A stretch of 64,000 nt of DNA from Apus apus (Eukaryota; Chordata; Aves; Apodiformes; Apodidae), in contig NC_067283.1 in assembly GCF_020740795.1 (NCBI RefSeq), positions 116,131,206-116,195,205 on the forward strand. The letters are read 5' to 3'. Of the stretch, positions 1 through 10,962 are shown piece after piece. Below the pieces are notes generated by a model, which was given only the letters and a program-made list of their open reading frames with translations, did no database searches and was not told the DNA's origin. Each line of letters starts with the position of its first letter. The first letter of the stretch is position 1. The translations under genes were made by a program, and so were the position numbers.

Positions 1-3000
1 AAATTGTTTTGCTTACTTTTGCACTAGATCATCCTAAATTTCCTTGTCCTTTAAAAAGGAAATTTAAATCTTTGTGGCTTGCTACTAATGGAAATTATTT
101 CTTCCTGTAAGTTACTCCTTACAACCCACCCCACACTTTTTGGGGTACCAAGGGTTTGCTTAATTACTGGAAATTTATTGAAATACTCGGTAACTACAAC
201 AGCAAAGGAAACACATTGAATAACCTCAAGTCTGAGCACCAGCTTTAAACACGAAAACAGATGAGTACTCACCTGTAACTAAAGTGTTTCAAGATGGACT
301 CTGCTCCCTCAGGCTAACAGCACTGGCCAAGTCTCTTGACATACTGAACACATACTCTCGACATTACATTCAGACAATAAACAACAACTTGTGCCTGGAA
401 CTCCATAAAATACTCACCATACCTGAATGAGAAAAAGATACCTACAAAAATCCCAAACCTCCATTGATAAGGGGCACAACCACAGCCTACTATGATCAGC
501 AAAAAGAAAACAGACCAACTTACAGACGTTAAAACTCAAAATTAATTGGATAAATTAATTTTTTCTTCTGATCGCACAAAAGAAACATTCTGGTAACTGT
601 CTAAACTGCCAGCTTTCTTAAGGCAATACATAAACATAAGTTTATTTGATTGCTTTTGTAGAGCACCTGATCCGGCTGGAAGGGAGGGGAAGCAATGATC
701 TACCAATTCATTTGAAATTTCCTGTCTTCCGGCCTCTCCTCTTGTGAGAGACATTTTAGCAGAAAACTCCAGTATTTTTGCCTAGCCCAGTAAAATCTGT
801 GGAACTGCTTTATCTCTGTGCCAGTTTATAAACATGCAAGAGTATGAAAGCCTTCTTCATCCTGTCAAAAATGTGTATTTTTAATAAATCATCCTTCCTC
901 ACTTCAAATTCTAGAGCACTTTTTCAGTTTTTGAGAGTAAAGATGCTCAGAGACAGCATAAGACACCTGTTTTCACCACTTAAGTACTCAAGCTAGAGGC
1001 CAAACTGTCTTCAGAGCAACAGTTAATCTAAGTAACCTATGACTGAAACCAAAACAACGCATACAGTTGCAGCTGCTCTTCTCTGAACCAGACCGAATGA
1101 GAAAATGTAAGGAATATAGCTGGGGAAGAAAAGTAACCCCTGAAGAAAGCAGAGGTATTACCAACTCTTAAATTGTAAAAGAGTATGAGGACAGAGGACT
1201 GGTGAGCACCTGGACTAAAGCAGAGTCAAACCAACTCCTGAAGAATAATCACCTACAGGTTCCCACATCTCCCCAGCTTACAAATGAACTGGCAAGAAGT
1301 CTTTAAGGAGTGTACATGGCAGCCTAGTTCTGTTATTACACAGCATACCTGTGTGTAATTTCCAGTAAAACCAGTTTGTTAAAATAAAGACCGTATGTCT
1401 CACTCACTGTTTAGCTGCACACTACCCACAATTAGCACCAGGGACACAATGCCTTTAATACTGTGTGGCTGCTAAACAGATTTGCAATTCTGACATTCAG
1501 ATAAATCACGTGTGAGCAAAGCTACAGGCTCCCTGCCTAGCTAAGCAAGGGTCAGCTTGCTTACATAAAACTCGTTAGATACGACAGTCGTGTTATTGCC
1601 TGTAATCACTTCAGCTTTCTGTGACAAAAAGCAGGCAAGAAAGAAACAAGCACCAGTCCTGACTACTGATGTGCATCTCCCAATTCCACATACCTGGAAA
1701 TTGTTCCGAAGAAATTGCCAGCTCAGACTGAAGCAACAATCATGGCACAGGAAAAACAAGCCGCTTCACTTATCACACTGAAATAACTAAACTATCACAC
1801 CAGCTAGCAGTGCTTTTCTCAATGTAGCCAGCCCTCAAAACTGCTTAAAAATGGATGCGGAAGTATGCTTTTTACTTGTGTCCTGCATTTCATCAGTTCA
1901 AACACATCAAAAGAGAACTCAATCCACACACAGGAAGTTAGTGCTTCTACTTTCTCACGATCATCACCCTTTTTGACACTAGCATGCTAATGATCCATTA
2001 CCAGAGCCATGAGTAGGATTACTTCCCATTTCAACTCTTGCTCTGAGTCCTCTGTTGTTTTAGAAAATTTTCGAGACTAACACAGAAAATTTATGGCAGA
2101 CTTGACATATTTATAAAACCCACAACTACAAAAAAAGTAGATTTGTGACTAAACTTGTTTCTAAACACAATCTTACACAGCAGAACTGTTCTGAATACAA
2201 CAGTGGATAACTCAGAAAAACTTCTTAACTAAGCTACACTCCATCTACTACATAAGAGTACACTAAAATAACTCATCTCTTTAGACATACTCTAAAACAA
2301 GGACATCTTCTCATACAGAGCCAGCCCAAATACAGATTAAAAATACTCTTTTACTGCAAATATTATTTCACTCTCAAATCAGGCATCTGTTATATGCAGG
2401 GGAATAAATAAGCTTATTTCAAGTAGGATAGAAAACTAGACAGAATATGCAACCCTATATAAATTAAGTCAGTCATACAAGTGCCCTAAAAGACAGATAG
2501 TTGAGGTTGTACTTGGCAAGACTGAATCATCCTCTGTTGATAACATTACTCAAGCTTTCATTGCAGGTAAAAAAATAAGTTATCTACTTGTATATGCTTC
2601 AGATCCTCAAGGTTCAAGGGTAAAATTATTATGCTGTTCTGTGTAAAGCTTCTCCCTCTAGTCTCATTCTTCACACTAAGCAGAAAAAGTTTGCACAGCA
2701 GCACGTACAAAATTTCTGGAGTACTTGCAGGGAGATTTTTCATTCCAAAGGCAAAAAAAGATTATTACACAAACACTTTGTATTAAGATCTGCACAAAGA
2801 AATTCCTAAGAATCAGGTTAACAGAGGGTTTTTCTGGGTTTTGTTGTTGCTTTGTGTGGAGCTTGTGTTTTTTTTTTTTCAGTGGGCTTTTGGTTTGGGT
2901 TTCTGTTCTTTTAAGGAAGGAGGGTTGAACATAGAGAAGGTTGCGGTGTCGTATCTGCCATGCTCATTCATGCATGAAGGTGACACTTCAAATTCTATAT

Positions 3001-3979
3001 TCTGTCACAAACAGTAATAGCAAAAACGTACTAACTACATACTGCAAATACATCAGATGCGTATGTTAAGAACGACATTTTTACTGACGCTCAAGATTTT
3101 TACTTTACAGCTAATTCTTTATCTGTGACCATTAACTGTCTTATTAAAAAGTTACTTTGCAATTTTCTCCAATTTAAGGGGCCACCACAGGAAATCAGTT
3201 CTTACATTTACCTCTGCCATTTGAAAATTTTCATAGAGACAGGAAATACCTAGTTACTTTGAAGCTGTTGATTGATGAATTACATTACAAACGCTAACAG
3301 GCAAATAAAGTTCACTGAGTTACTTTTTGAAAGAATTTATAAAGAATATATGAAATACTATGTTAGAGATGTAGATATGAGCAAAGTTACTGAGCATGTG
3401 TGCAATTATACTATAGCACCACTTCTGCCCAGGGGAGTAAAAAGGAAGGAGGAGGAGTAGTAGGACGATTACCTTAATACACTACTCAGAGTTATACGGG
3501 GGCGGGAGAGAAAGGTCAAATACAACTTGCCTGAAGATGTGACCTATAGTCCCCTCATTTAAAACCCAAAACCGGAACCAACTATATAAGAAAAGAAAGT
3601 ATCAGCTGTAATCAGGTATCAGTTGTAATCGGGTGCCTTCTCCCTTCAGAAGGAAGGAAACGCATCACATTTGCATTAGTAAGACCCCAAGATTACACAT
3701 AAGGCAAGTTTATAAGTAGATCTTCCCTTTGCCCATGACAAAATTAATTATTTTCAACTTAAACATAAAGATAAGCTTTTAAGAGCTAGCTACTGGAAGA
3801 CAACACTTAAGAGCCCTAAATCAGGCTGAAGTAAGGCTAGCTACTCTGTAATAATAGAATCTTCCAAGGAGTTTCTACAGAGGAATCTACTTTTAATAGC
3901 ACAACCTTCTTCCAAATTTGCTGGCTTCACCTTTATCACTACAGAGTTGATATTGGCAACAACAATAAGAAAATCATAC
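1..3979 (-). other. TCEA1 intron 2 (5' part)
   Basis: AT-rich intronic DNA running off the window edge. I looked for the third TCEA1 exon on the minus strand and did not find it. No other exon or recognisable transposon is seen. Small features are a T-tract near 2868-2880 and an imperfect 17-bp tandem duplication (GTATCAGCTGTAATCA and GTATCAGTTGTAATCG) at about 3598-3631. Confidence 0.7.
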
Positions 3980-4042
3980 CTGTAACAACTCAAGGGTCAT
4001 GGGAATATTCTTAAGCTCCTTCAATAAATCAAGAGCTCCAGC
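3980..4042 (-). CDS. TCEA1: TCEA1 coding exon 2
   Basis: 63 bp, 21 codons in phase 0. Acceptor TTTTGCAG ends at 4043 and donor GTATG begins at 3979. It encodes the AGALDLLKELKNIP... segment ending LLQ, which is nearly invariant in vertebrate TCEA1. Confidence 0.95.
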
Positions 4043-7000
4043 CTGCAAAAATGAAAGAAAAATAAAAATTAAAAAAAAAGACAATTTAGTAACAATCAGG
4101 TACTGAAGTATAATATCAACAATTTACTCTTATCTGCTTTCAAGGTCTCAGATTGGATTCAAACTATCAGTTCCAAAAATATCCACAGAACAACTCTAGG
4201 ACAAGGAATGCTCTGCTTCACAAACTCTAAGCATTAACAGGCTTTAACTCAGAAATGAAAGTATTCACTCAAAGACTAGAACAGTTTTATCCCATATAAT
4301 TCAAATGTCAGTTAAAGCATTACTTCTTAACCAACATACATCCTCAAGAAAACAACCTCAAGGCTATTTCACTTAACAGCATCAGAAACAAGCCAAACAA
4401 CAGCATTTTCAGTTCAGAACAACTTCACCTGCTTTAGGACAGAAACTTGGGAGTTCAGAAGCTCTGCAGAGTCCATTAACAATGCATATGTATATATGCA
4501 CATATAACTTCTATATGTAAAACATATACAGCCGACATTCTTAGCAGTATTTGCAGTGGTGTGGTAAAGCCAGAAGAGTTTACTGGTTTAAAAACTGTGA
4601 TGAGATTACAGTTATACTGGGAAGCTACAGGTTCCCCAATATAAAAAGACAACTTTGCAAGTGTGTATATAGTTTTAAACTTAAACATATTAAGTTTAAA
4701 TACTGATTCAACGAAATACACAGATTAGGCTGCACAGGTCAGTGCAGACAATGCTCTTCAGTCTCTATCAGACTGGCCAAGCATCAATCAACAGGTTCCA
4801 AACTAGAAGCCAGAGTCCATGCACATGTGACGTAACATCTGAGCTAAAGCACTTATTACTCAGAAAAGTTTTTGTAAATATGAGCTCCATGATTTACTTT
4901 AACCTCCACCTCACTATCTCTGCTTATGTAAAGCTCTGTACCATCCACTTCTTGCTGTGCAGATAAGTTGTCAGACTCCAGCAACCTCTTAAAGGGTGAA
5001 TGATTTTGCTGTTATTCAAGCACTCGTGGTGCTGAACCTCTGAGCTACATACAGCAAGAAGGCACCACTTTCACATATACAAGGCAACTCTACTTGGGCT
5101 AAGCACCTTTCCACCTTTTGTTTTCTTTAATTCATGATGTTTGGAAATAAACCCCACAAAATTTCCATCTTGCAAATATTTTTAATTTGATTCCTCTTTC
5201 CTTACCTCTCTCACAGCTCACCCTACATTGCTTATTTTCATAGGCATTTTGCTTGCCTTTATTTTAAAATTCTCCCTCATCAACTTCTAATGACACCTGT
5301 TACACAGAAACTCCTGTAGTCTTCTGTGGTATCTGCAGGTCTTACGACTTGACCACTAAAGATAGCCCATAAAATAACTACCAAAAGGCTGAGAATGCTG
5401 AAAGTGGAACTTCTGTGTCACATCCAAAAAGGCACAGCTTTGGATGCTTTCAAATGTCTGCTACAACCTCTGTTTTTTAAACACATCTGACAGCACAGAA
5501 GCCTCTAAAAACAAACTTTTCACTGTATCCCACCTTACACAAAACCAATTCACTTACAAAACTAAAGTTTCACTAGTTCGCCATCATAGCAGAAAGTCTC
5601 ATTTAACTTTAATTCATGATATAGAAAAGTTCTCCAGTTTTAAACCATAGAATTTTAGCAGCAGTGATGAAGGCTGGGAAGTGTCATGCTGTTTTCAGGG
5701 GCTAAACTGAATTAGCATACTGAACTATTTCTTTCTCTAAATAGCCATAGATGTGGTTTCTTCTGCACAAATGTGAGATCCAAGTAAAGCAAGTTAATTA
5801 TCTTCACTGCTACAAAACAAAATCAAATTCACATAACTTTTCTTAGCCAAAAGAAAATGAGTGACAAAAAGTCAATGTGACATGTTCAAAAACATTATCC
5901 GATTACACTCACTCCCAAAACGATTAAGTTATTAGTAAACTGTACAAATAAAGTGATTCCAAAATAAACAGAGGTTACTGTAGTCTGCAATTTCAGCTTA
6001 ACAATACTGTAACTCAATGAAGCACTCACCCTAGAAATACAGTCTAGTCAAAATTTATTTCCAATTTTGTGTCAAAACAACATTATTCCTAGTCTAAACC
6101 TTTTCCAAAACTAATAACTTGATAAATAGGAGTTGAACAAAGCATGCAAAAAGTAAAAAAAAACAAAACAAAACCAGGTTCTCTCTACACAGATGTTAAC
6201 TACATTTCATGCTGTTTTCTGTACCAAATTATTACAATTTCTAATGCACTAATGCATTCTAAGTCTTCACTCTTCCCCAATTGATTATATTAAGCATACT
6301 GAGGTTTAGCTGCTTAAAACTAAATTTAAATTGAGTTTACAACTACAGAGTTTTTCATAACCGCTTTTCTTAAATTAGTCGTGTCGTCTTTTCCTCCAAG
6401 CCAGTGGCAGTTACACAGTAAAACCTGTAATTCTATTTTTCTAATATAAGATTTCTCTGTGTTGTTTTTTTTTTAAAAAAAAAACCCACACAACAAATAA
6501 CCATTAAAATAACCACTGAAAACATTTAAGGTGTTTCTCTAATTTTATAGAAAATTAAAGACAATGCCCCATTCCACTAGGCTGGTTGGCTTCCAGTTTA
6601 TCTTGTTACTTAACAGAAGTCAGCTTCATCCAGATTTAGTAGATTACTCCTCTCAGCTTCTCGTATCATAACACTAGAATTATGATCTATATTCATATTT
6701 TAAATATGAATAGGCTGAAGGCAATAGAAAATGGTTTCTGAAGACTGCAGAGATATCCAGTTATAATTCTGTTCTACTTAAGGGCGCAAATATTTAATTA
6801 CATGGACAATTTTTCATTTTCTCTAAACTTACTCAGCTGTCCTTGATTTTTTTAATTAATAGGTATAACCTTATTTTTCATACCCATTCATGACACCAGC
6901 TTAATGAAAGACAAGCATACTGACATAAAGCAAAAGCTATAAGGAAGGCACTACATGTGTTTTAATCCAATCACTGTTATTCCAAAGGAGTAATAGGTAT

Positions 7001-9854
7001 TTCAAACATACAACCAGTACTTGAAGTAACAGCAGAAATACGGATCTGACAACATATGAAATGTAACACAGCATTATTATTTTGCCCTTCACAACAAAAG
7101 AACTGCCCATATCACTTAACTAAAATAATTAGAAATCCACACAGCTACAATTAAATCCTCAGTCAAGGCAAAACACCAAGAGTCTGACTCAGGAAGGGAG
7201 TCTGCTTAGACTGCCCTTACAACTCATCACAAGAAATGCCAAACAGCACTTTGCCACAAGTCACAGAGTCACCTTCTATAGGAGACATGAAGTATTTCTT
7301 GTCATCTGATTCTCATAGAAGCTCAGAGTGAAAAGATATCAAAGCTTTGTTGTTTGTTTGTTTTTTCCTTTTATTGATGGGTTTCATCAAATCATTCTCA
7401 AAGACATACACCAAATACCTGTTCTTGTTGAGCAGAAATGGGGAAAGGGATACAAGAAGTTGCCAGCAGCATAATTATTCAGAGGGTACTTATGTAAGAA
7501 TGCAATTCTCAATTCAGCTTCATCTTTGTGAGATGTACCCCTTCATAGAAACAATCTTAATAATTTTCCTAAAGTTTGCATTTTAACTGAAGGGCAGGAT
7601 TAGGTAAGAAATTAAAGAAGAAATACCTTATAAATTAAAAAGACTAGTAAGAAAACCACAGAGGCATCTCCTGGGTTAAATGCTGATGTACTTACTCTCC
7701 TATCATACAACTAAGATTTTTTATCATGGTACATACATGCACTTTGGATAAACTGTCAGATCTCCACCATTCACGACAGGAGCAGCTCAAGCCCTCAGCC
7801 TTGGAAGGTTTTTGAGACTGTGTCAAAGTCACAACAGAGCCACTTGTGTGCGGTAACGAGTTGGGAAGAACAAGCTCTGTTCCAACAAAGTACAAAAGCA
7901 CAACTGCTTCTGGTGTTGCTCCCGCTCCTGGGGCACGGGTGAAGATGAAGACCCAGCTGCTGGCTCCAGCCAGGCACAGACTGACCCAGCTGTACACGCT
8001 GTGTTTGGCCACATCAGACCTACGCTTACCCCAGTGAAGACACTGCAGAGATCCCTAGAGCTTCCAAAGTTAATTAGGTTACACACGCCGGAGCGTGAAA
8101 ACATATTCCCAGTTGCTGCAAGGAATTACATCCAAACTCCTAAGCCTCCCAGATCCCAGAGAAATATATTGTGGTCACCAGCAGTATCTCTGGTATCACT
8201 GCAACGCTGCTCCCCTTGCTCCCCAGCGTCAGCGTTGTTCCCATGTTACCTGGGAGTTGCCATTTTCCTTCTACTGTCAGAAATCTTCCAAATAAAATGG
8301 AACTGAATGCACTGTATCGTTCTCACTACCACAATATTTAAGCATTTCACAGTCAGTACATTTTCTGCCTTTTGACAAAAAGGGAAAAAAAATATCAAAT
8401 TAATAGGAGTTGTTTGTAAACAATTCTTTCCAATAGATGAGGCTCCTGTTCCCACAATGTATCATTAGCGGGTTCAACTATACAAAGTTATGGAACACCA
8501 GGGACTCTGAAATACAGCGAAGCAGGGCCTGTATGTATTTGCAATGTATTTGTTTCATTCCTGAAGTAACAAAATTTAATTGGCTTAATGCAATCAGCAT
8601 TTCTATAAATATGCAAATCTTATTTTAAAATATTTCCGTCTAGTTAAACAGGAAAAAAAAGAGTCTTCTATAAACTGTAATTCCACACCACTTAGTTCTA
8701 AACTATCACTACTAATATTGAGCATTTAATGAACTATCATAACACAGGAAAAATAACTTTATGTATTAAAATAGTAGCTTGCAGGAAGAGCAGCATTAAC
8801 ACATAAACTACAAGAAAACAGCAATGTGCCCACCTGATAGAGTGAACAGTTTACAATTTATTGTATGCTATTTTATGCGTAGCCATAATCTGGTATTTGG
8901 CTGTTGCTGCACTCTTTGGTTTTACTTATTTTCATGTTTTTGTAGGAAAAGCATAAACGTTCTATGTTTATTGTGTAAATTCTTTATCGAGAGCATACAT
9001 GAGAGTAACACTCGAACTAAATAAACTGACTGAATTCCACCTAACCATATTCTACCTCTGCGACGGCACAAATATTATTCCCAGAATTTATAAAGGCAGC
9101 TACAGCTGTAGTCATACATTGCTGCAGTATATAAATACATTTGAAAAGTGGCTCACAGGCCACATGTGCTTCAGAAGTTTGCCCACACAAGCCCGGCCAC
9201 CCTGCCGATGCGGGATTAGGGTTCTCCGTATTTCAGATCGCACGGCCCCATGAAACTCCAGCCTTCGTGCTCACAAGCGGGAGCAGGCCGCCCAAAGGAG
9301 GCCGCCTCTGCAGGCGCTCTCCTCCCGCGGACCGCGCGTCCCACGCCCCTTCACACCCCGCTCTCCTGCAGGGTCGATCCTGTGATTTTCATGAATGGGG
9401 AAAGGGAGGGAAACCCCCTCCGCAGCCAGCGTCGGTGCCCGGCCAGCAGACAAGACTCTCCTCGGCCGAAGGCGCGGGCCTCGGCGCGGCGCCGGGGCGG
9501 GATGGCGAGGGGGCGCGGCCCCGCGCCCGCCGCTGCGCAGGGAGCCCGGGGAACGGCGAACGGGGCCGGCGGGCAGCGCCAGGCCCCGCGGCGGGCAGGG
9601 CCGGGCCCCGCGCTGCAGCTCCGCGGCGGCGGGACGGGCCGGAGGGGGCGGCGGCGGCTGCCGCGGAGGGATGAGGAAAATCCCCGGGCCCACGGAAAGG
9701 AAGGAGCGCGGGGCCGCGCCGGGGCCCGCGGAGGCTTCGCGCCGCCGAGCCGCCTCCCGTCCCGTCCCGTCCCGCCCCCGCTCACCGCGTTCTTCTTCTG
9801 CACCATCTTGTCCATCTTCTTGGCGATGCGGATGATCTCGTCCTCCGTGGTCAT
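3980..9854 (-). CDS. TCEA1: TCEA1, transcription elongation factor A (SII) 1, partial: coding exons 1-2
   Basis: TFIIS binds arrested RNA polymerase II in the nucleus and stimulates cleavage of the nascent transcript so that elongation can resume. Only the first 44 codons lie here: exon 1 (9786-9854) and exon 2 (3980-4042), joined in phase 0 across a 5743-bp intron. The translation starts MTTEDEIIRIAKKMDKMVQKKNA and continues AGALDLLKELKNIP, matching the TFIIS N-terminal (LW) domain. Exon 2 agrees with recalled TCEA1 and differs from TCEA2, which has a more divergent DLLREL-type segment. The start ATG has G at -3. The next exon (expected to read STRIGMSVNAIRKQ) is not found in 1-3979, so the gene continues off the left edge; the central domain and zinc ribbon are not in view. 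The N-terminus is slightly longer than recalled human TCEA1 (MEDEVV...). The neighbour LYPLA1 supports the assignment by synteny. Confidence 0.93.
4043..9785 (-). other. TCEA1 intron 1
   Basis: 5743-bp first intron, mostly AT-rich. Its promoter-proximal end, from about 9180, is part of the CpG island. It contains a perfect 21-bp AT palindrome at 6691-6711 and a T9/A10 run near 6468-6485. The more GC-rich stretch at about 7.78-8.3 kb gives overlapping ORFs on both strands but no recognisable protein. No coding exon or identified transposon is seen. Confidence 0.75.
6691..6711. repeat. Perfect 21-bp AT palindrome
   Basis: Arms ATTCATATTT (6691-6700) and AAATATGAAT (6702-6711) are exact inverted copies around a single T. 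It lies in TCEA1 intron 1. AT-rich palindromes arise by chance in such DNA, so no function is claimed. Confidence 0.9.
9786..9854 (-). CDS. TCEA1: TCEA1 coding exon 1
   Basis: 69 bp, 23 codons, from ATG at 9854-9852 to GCG, followed by donor GTGAG at 9785-9781. It encodes the first helix of the TFIIS N-terminal domain. It lies in the CpG island directly below a (GCC)n 5' UTR. Confidence 0.95.
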
Positions 9855-9874
9855 GGCTGCGGCGGCGGCGGCGC
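9855..9874 (-). promoter_or_regulatory. (GCC)n tract in TCEA1 5' UTR
   Basis: On the minus strand, several consecutive GCC units run into GCAGCC immediately before the TCEA1 ATG. GC-rich trinucleotide repeats in leader sequences can form structure and vary in length; no effect can be read from sequence alone. G at -3 makes the start context good. Confidence 0.7.
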
Positions 9875-9963
9875 GGAGGGGCTGGGGGCGGCAGCGCAGA
9901 GCCCGCCCTCACCTCCCCTGGCGGCGCGGGAAGCGGCCGGGGCCGCCGCCGAGCGCTGCGGGC

Positions 9964-10032
9964 GGGAGCGGGGCCCGGGAGCGGGGCCGGGGAGCGGGGC
10001 CGGGGAGCGGGGCCGGGCCGGGGAGCGGGGCC
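9964..10032. repeat. GC-rich minisatellite, 12-13 bp unit, five copies
   Basis: The unit GGGAGCGGGGCC occurs at 9964-9975, 9977-9988, 9990-10001, 10003-10014 and 10021-10032, with one-base spacers and one GGGCC insertion. Each unit carries two G-runs, so the array is a candidate G-quadruplex former. It lies about 110-180 bp upstream of the TCEA1 ATG. Confidence 0.93.
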
Positions 10033-10330
10033 AGGCCGCGGCGCAGCGCCCCGACCCAGCAGCCAGAGCGGCGGCGGCAGCGCCAGGCAGCGCGCATCGA
10101 GCGCCGGCCGCAGGAGCCAGGCAGGGCTGCCGATGGCCGAGCCCGGCGGGGGCGGTGGGAGAGGGAGGGCGATGCGCGGGCAGGTCCCGCACTCCACCCC
10201 GCACCCCACCCTCCCCACGAGGGTCCCGGGCTTCCCCGGAGGACAGCCGGGGTACAAGGGCGGCATCGAGCCGAGTGGCGCGGCTGAAGGCATCGGGAGC
10301 AGCCGTGAGGAGGAGGGCTGAGGGGTGCGG

Positions 10331-10962
10331 GTGGATGAAGAGCTGGACACGACGCGGCAACGTGCCCTCAGCGCGGAGAGCCAGCCCTGTCCTGGGCTGC
10401 GGCTGGAGGAGCGGGGCCAGCAGGCGAAAGGAAGCAGTTCTGCCCCTCCGCTCTCATCAGACGGCACCGGGCGTGCTGTGTGCGGGTCTGTGGTTCCTAT
10501 CGCAGGACAGGCGTGGAGCTGTCGGAGCGGGACCAAAGGAGGGCTGTAAAAACGCTCGGAGGGCTGGAACACCTCTTCTCTGAGAAAAGGCCGACAGAAC
10601 GGGGGTTGTGCAGCCTAAGGAAGGGAAGGCTCCAGGGAGACAGTACTTAAACAGGGCTTTTAAGAAAGATGGACAAACTTTTTAGTAGGGTCTGCTGTGA
10701 CAGGACAAGGTGTCATGTTTTTAAACTAGATGAGGGTAGACTTAGATGAGATTGAAGGAAGAAATTTTTTTCCACCGAGGGGGATGAAACAGTGGAGCAG
10801 GTTGCCTAGAGAGGTGGTAGATGCCTCAATCCATGGAAACATTCAAAGCCAGGTTGGACCTCTGAGCAACCTGATCCAGTTAAAGATGTCCCTGCTTACT
10901 GCAGGGGGGTTGGACTAGATGACCTTCTAAAGGTCTCTTCCAACACAAACTATTCTATGATC
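10331..10962 (+). mobile_element. CR1 LINE fragment A (plus), 5'-truncated, reaching the TCEA1 CpG island
   Basis: This aligns by eye with the CR1 at 29823-30570. The start GTGGATGAAGAGCTGGACA matches GTGGATGAAGAGATAGACA at about 29928, and similarity continues through the end of the reverse-transcriptase ORF and the 3' UTR. It ends in TTGGACTAGATGACC... and TATTCTATGAT, the CR1 3' signature. The first 200 bp are unusually CpG-rich for a CR1. It is antisense to TCEA1 and starts about 480 bp upstream of the TCEA1 ATG. The reading frame is broken and the element is dead. Confidence 0.88.

Larger units (their letters stand above)
9180..10530. promoter_or_regulatory. CpG island promoter of TCEA1
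   Basis: Dense CpG and GC content compared with AT-rich flanks, spanning TCEA1 exon 1 and its upstream region. This is the usual promoter type of a housekeeping gene transcribed toward lower coordinates. The island contains a GC-rich minisatellite (9964-10032) and, upstream of the gene, the 5' part of a CR1 copy (from about 10331). No TATA box was identified. Long ORFs on both strands here are artefacts of GC-rich sequence lacking stop codons. Confidence 0.85.

Noticed and set aside
1-3979. Search for TCEA1 exon 3
   Set aside because: No minus-strand sequence encoding the expected STRIGMSVNAIRKQ segment; it must lie beyond the window.
9250-10572. Long ORFs on both strands (345 codons plus, 433 codons minus) at the TCEA1 promoter
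   Set aside because: Low-complexity Pro/Arg/Ala/Gly translations produced by GC-rich sequence lacking stop codons. They overlap the CpG island, the minisatellite and a CR1, and the minus ORF is out of frame with TCEA1 exon 1.
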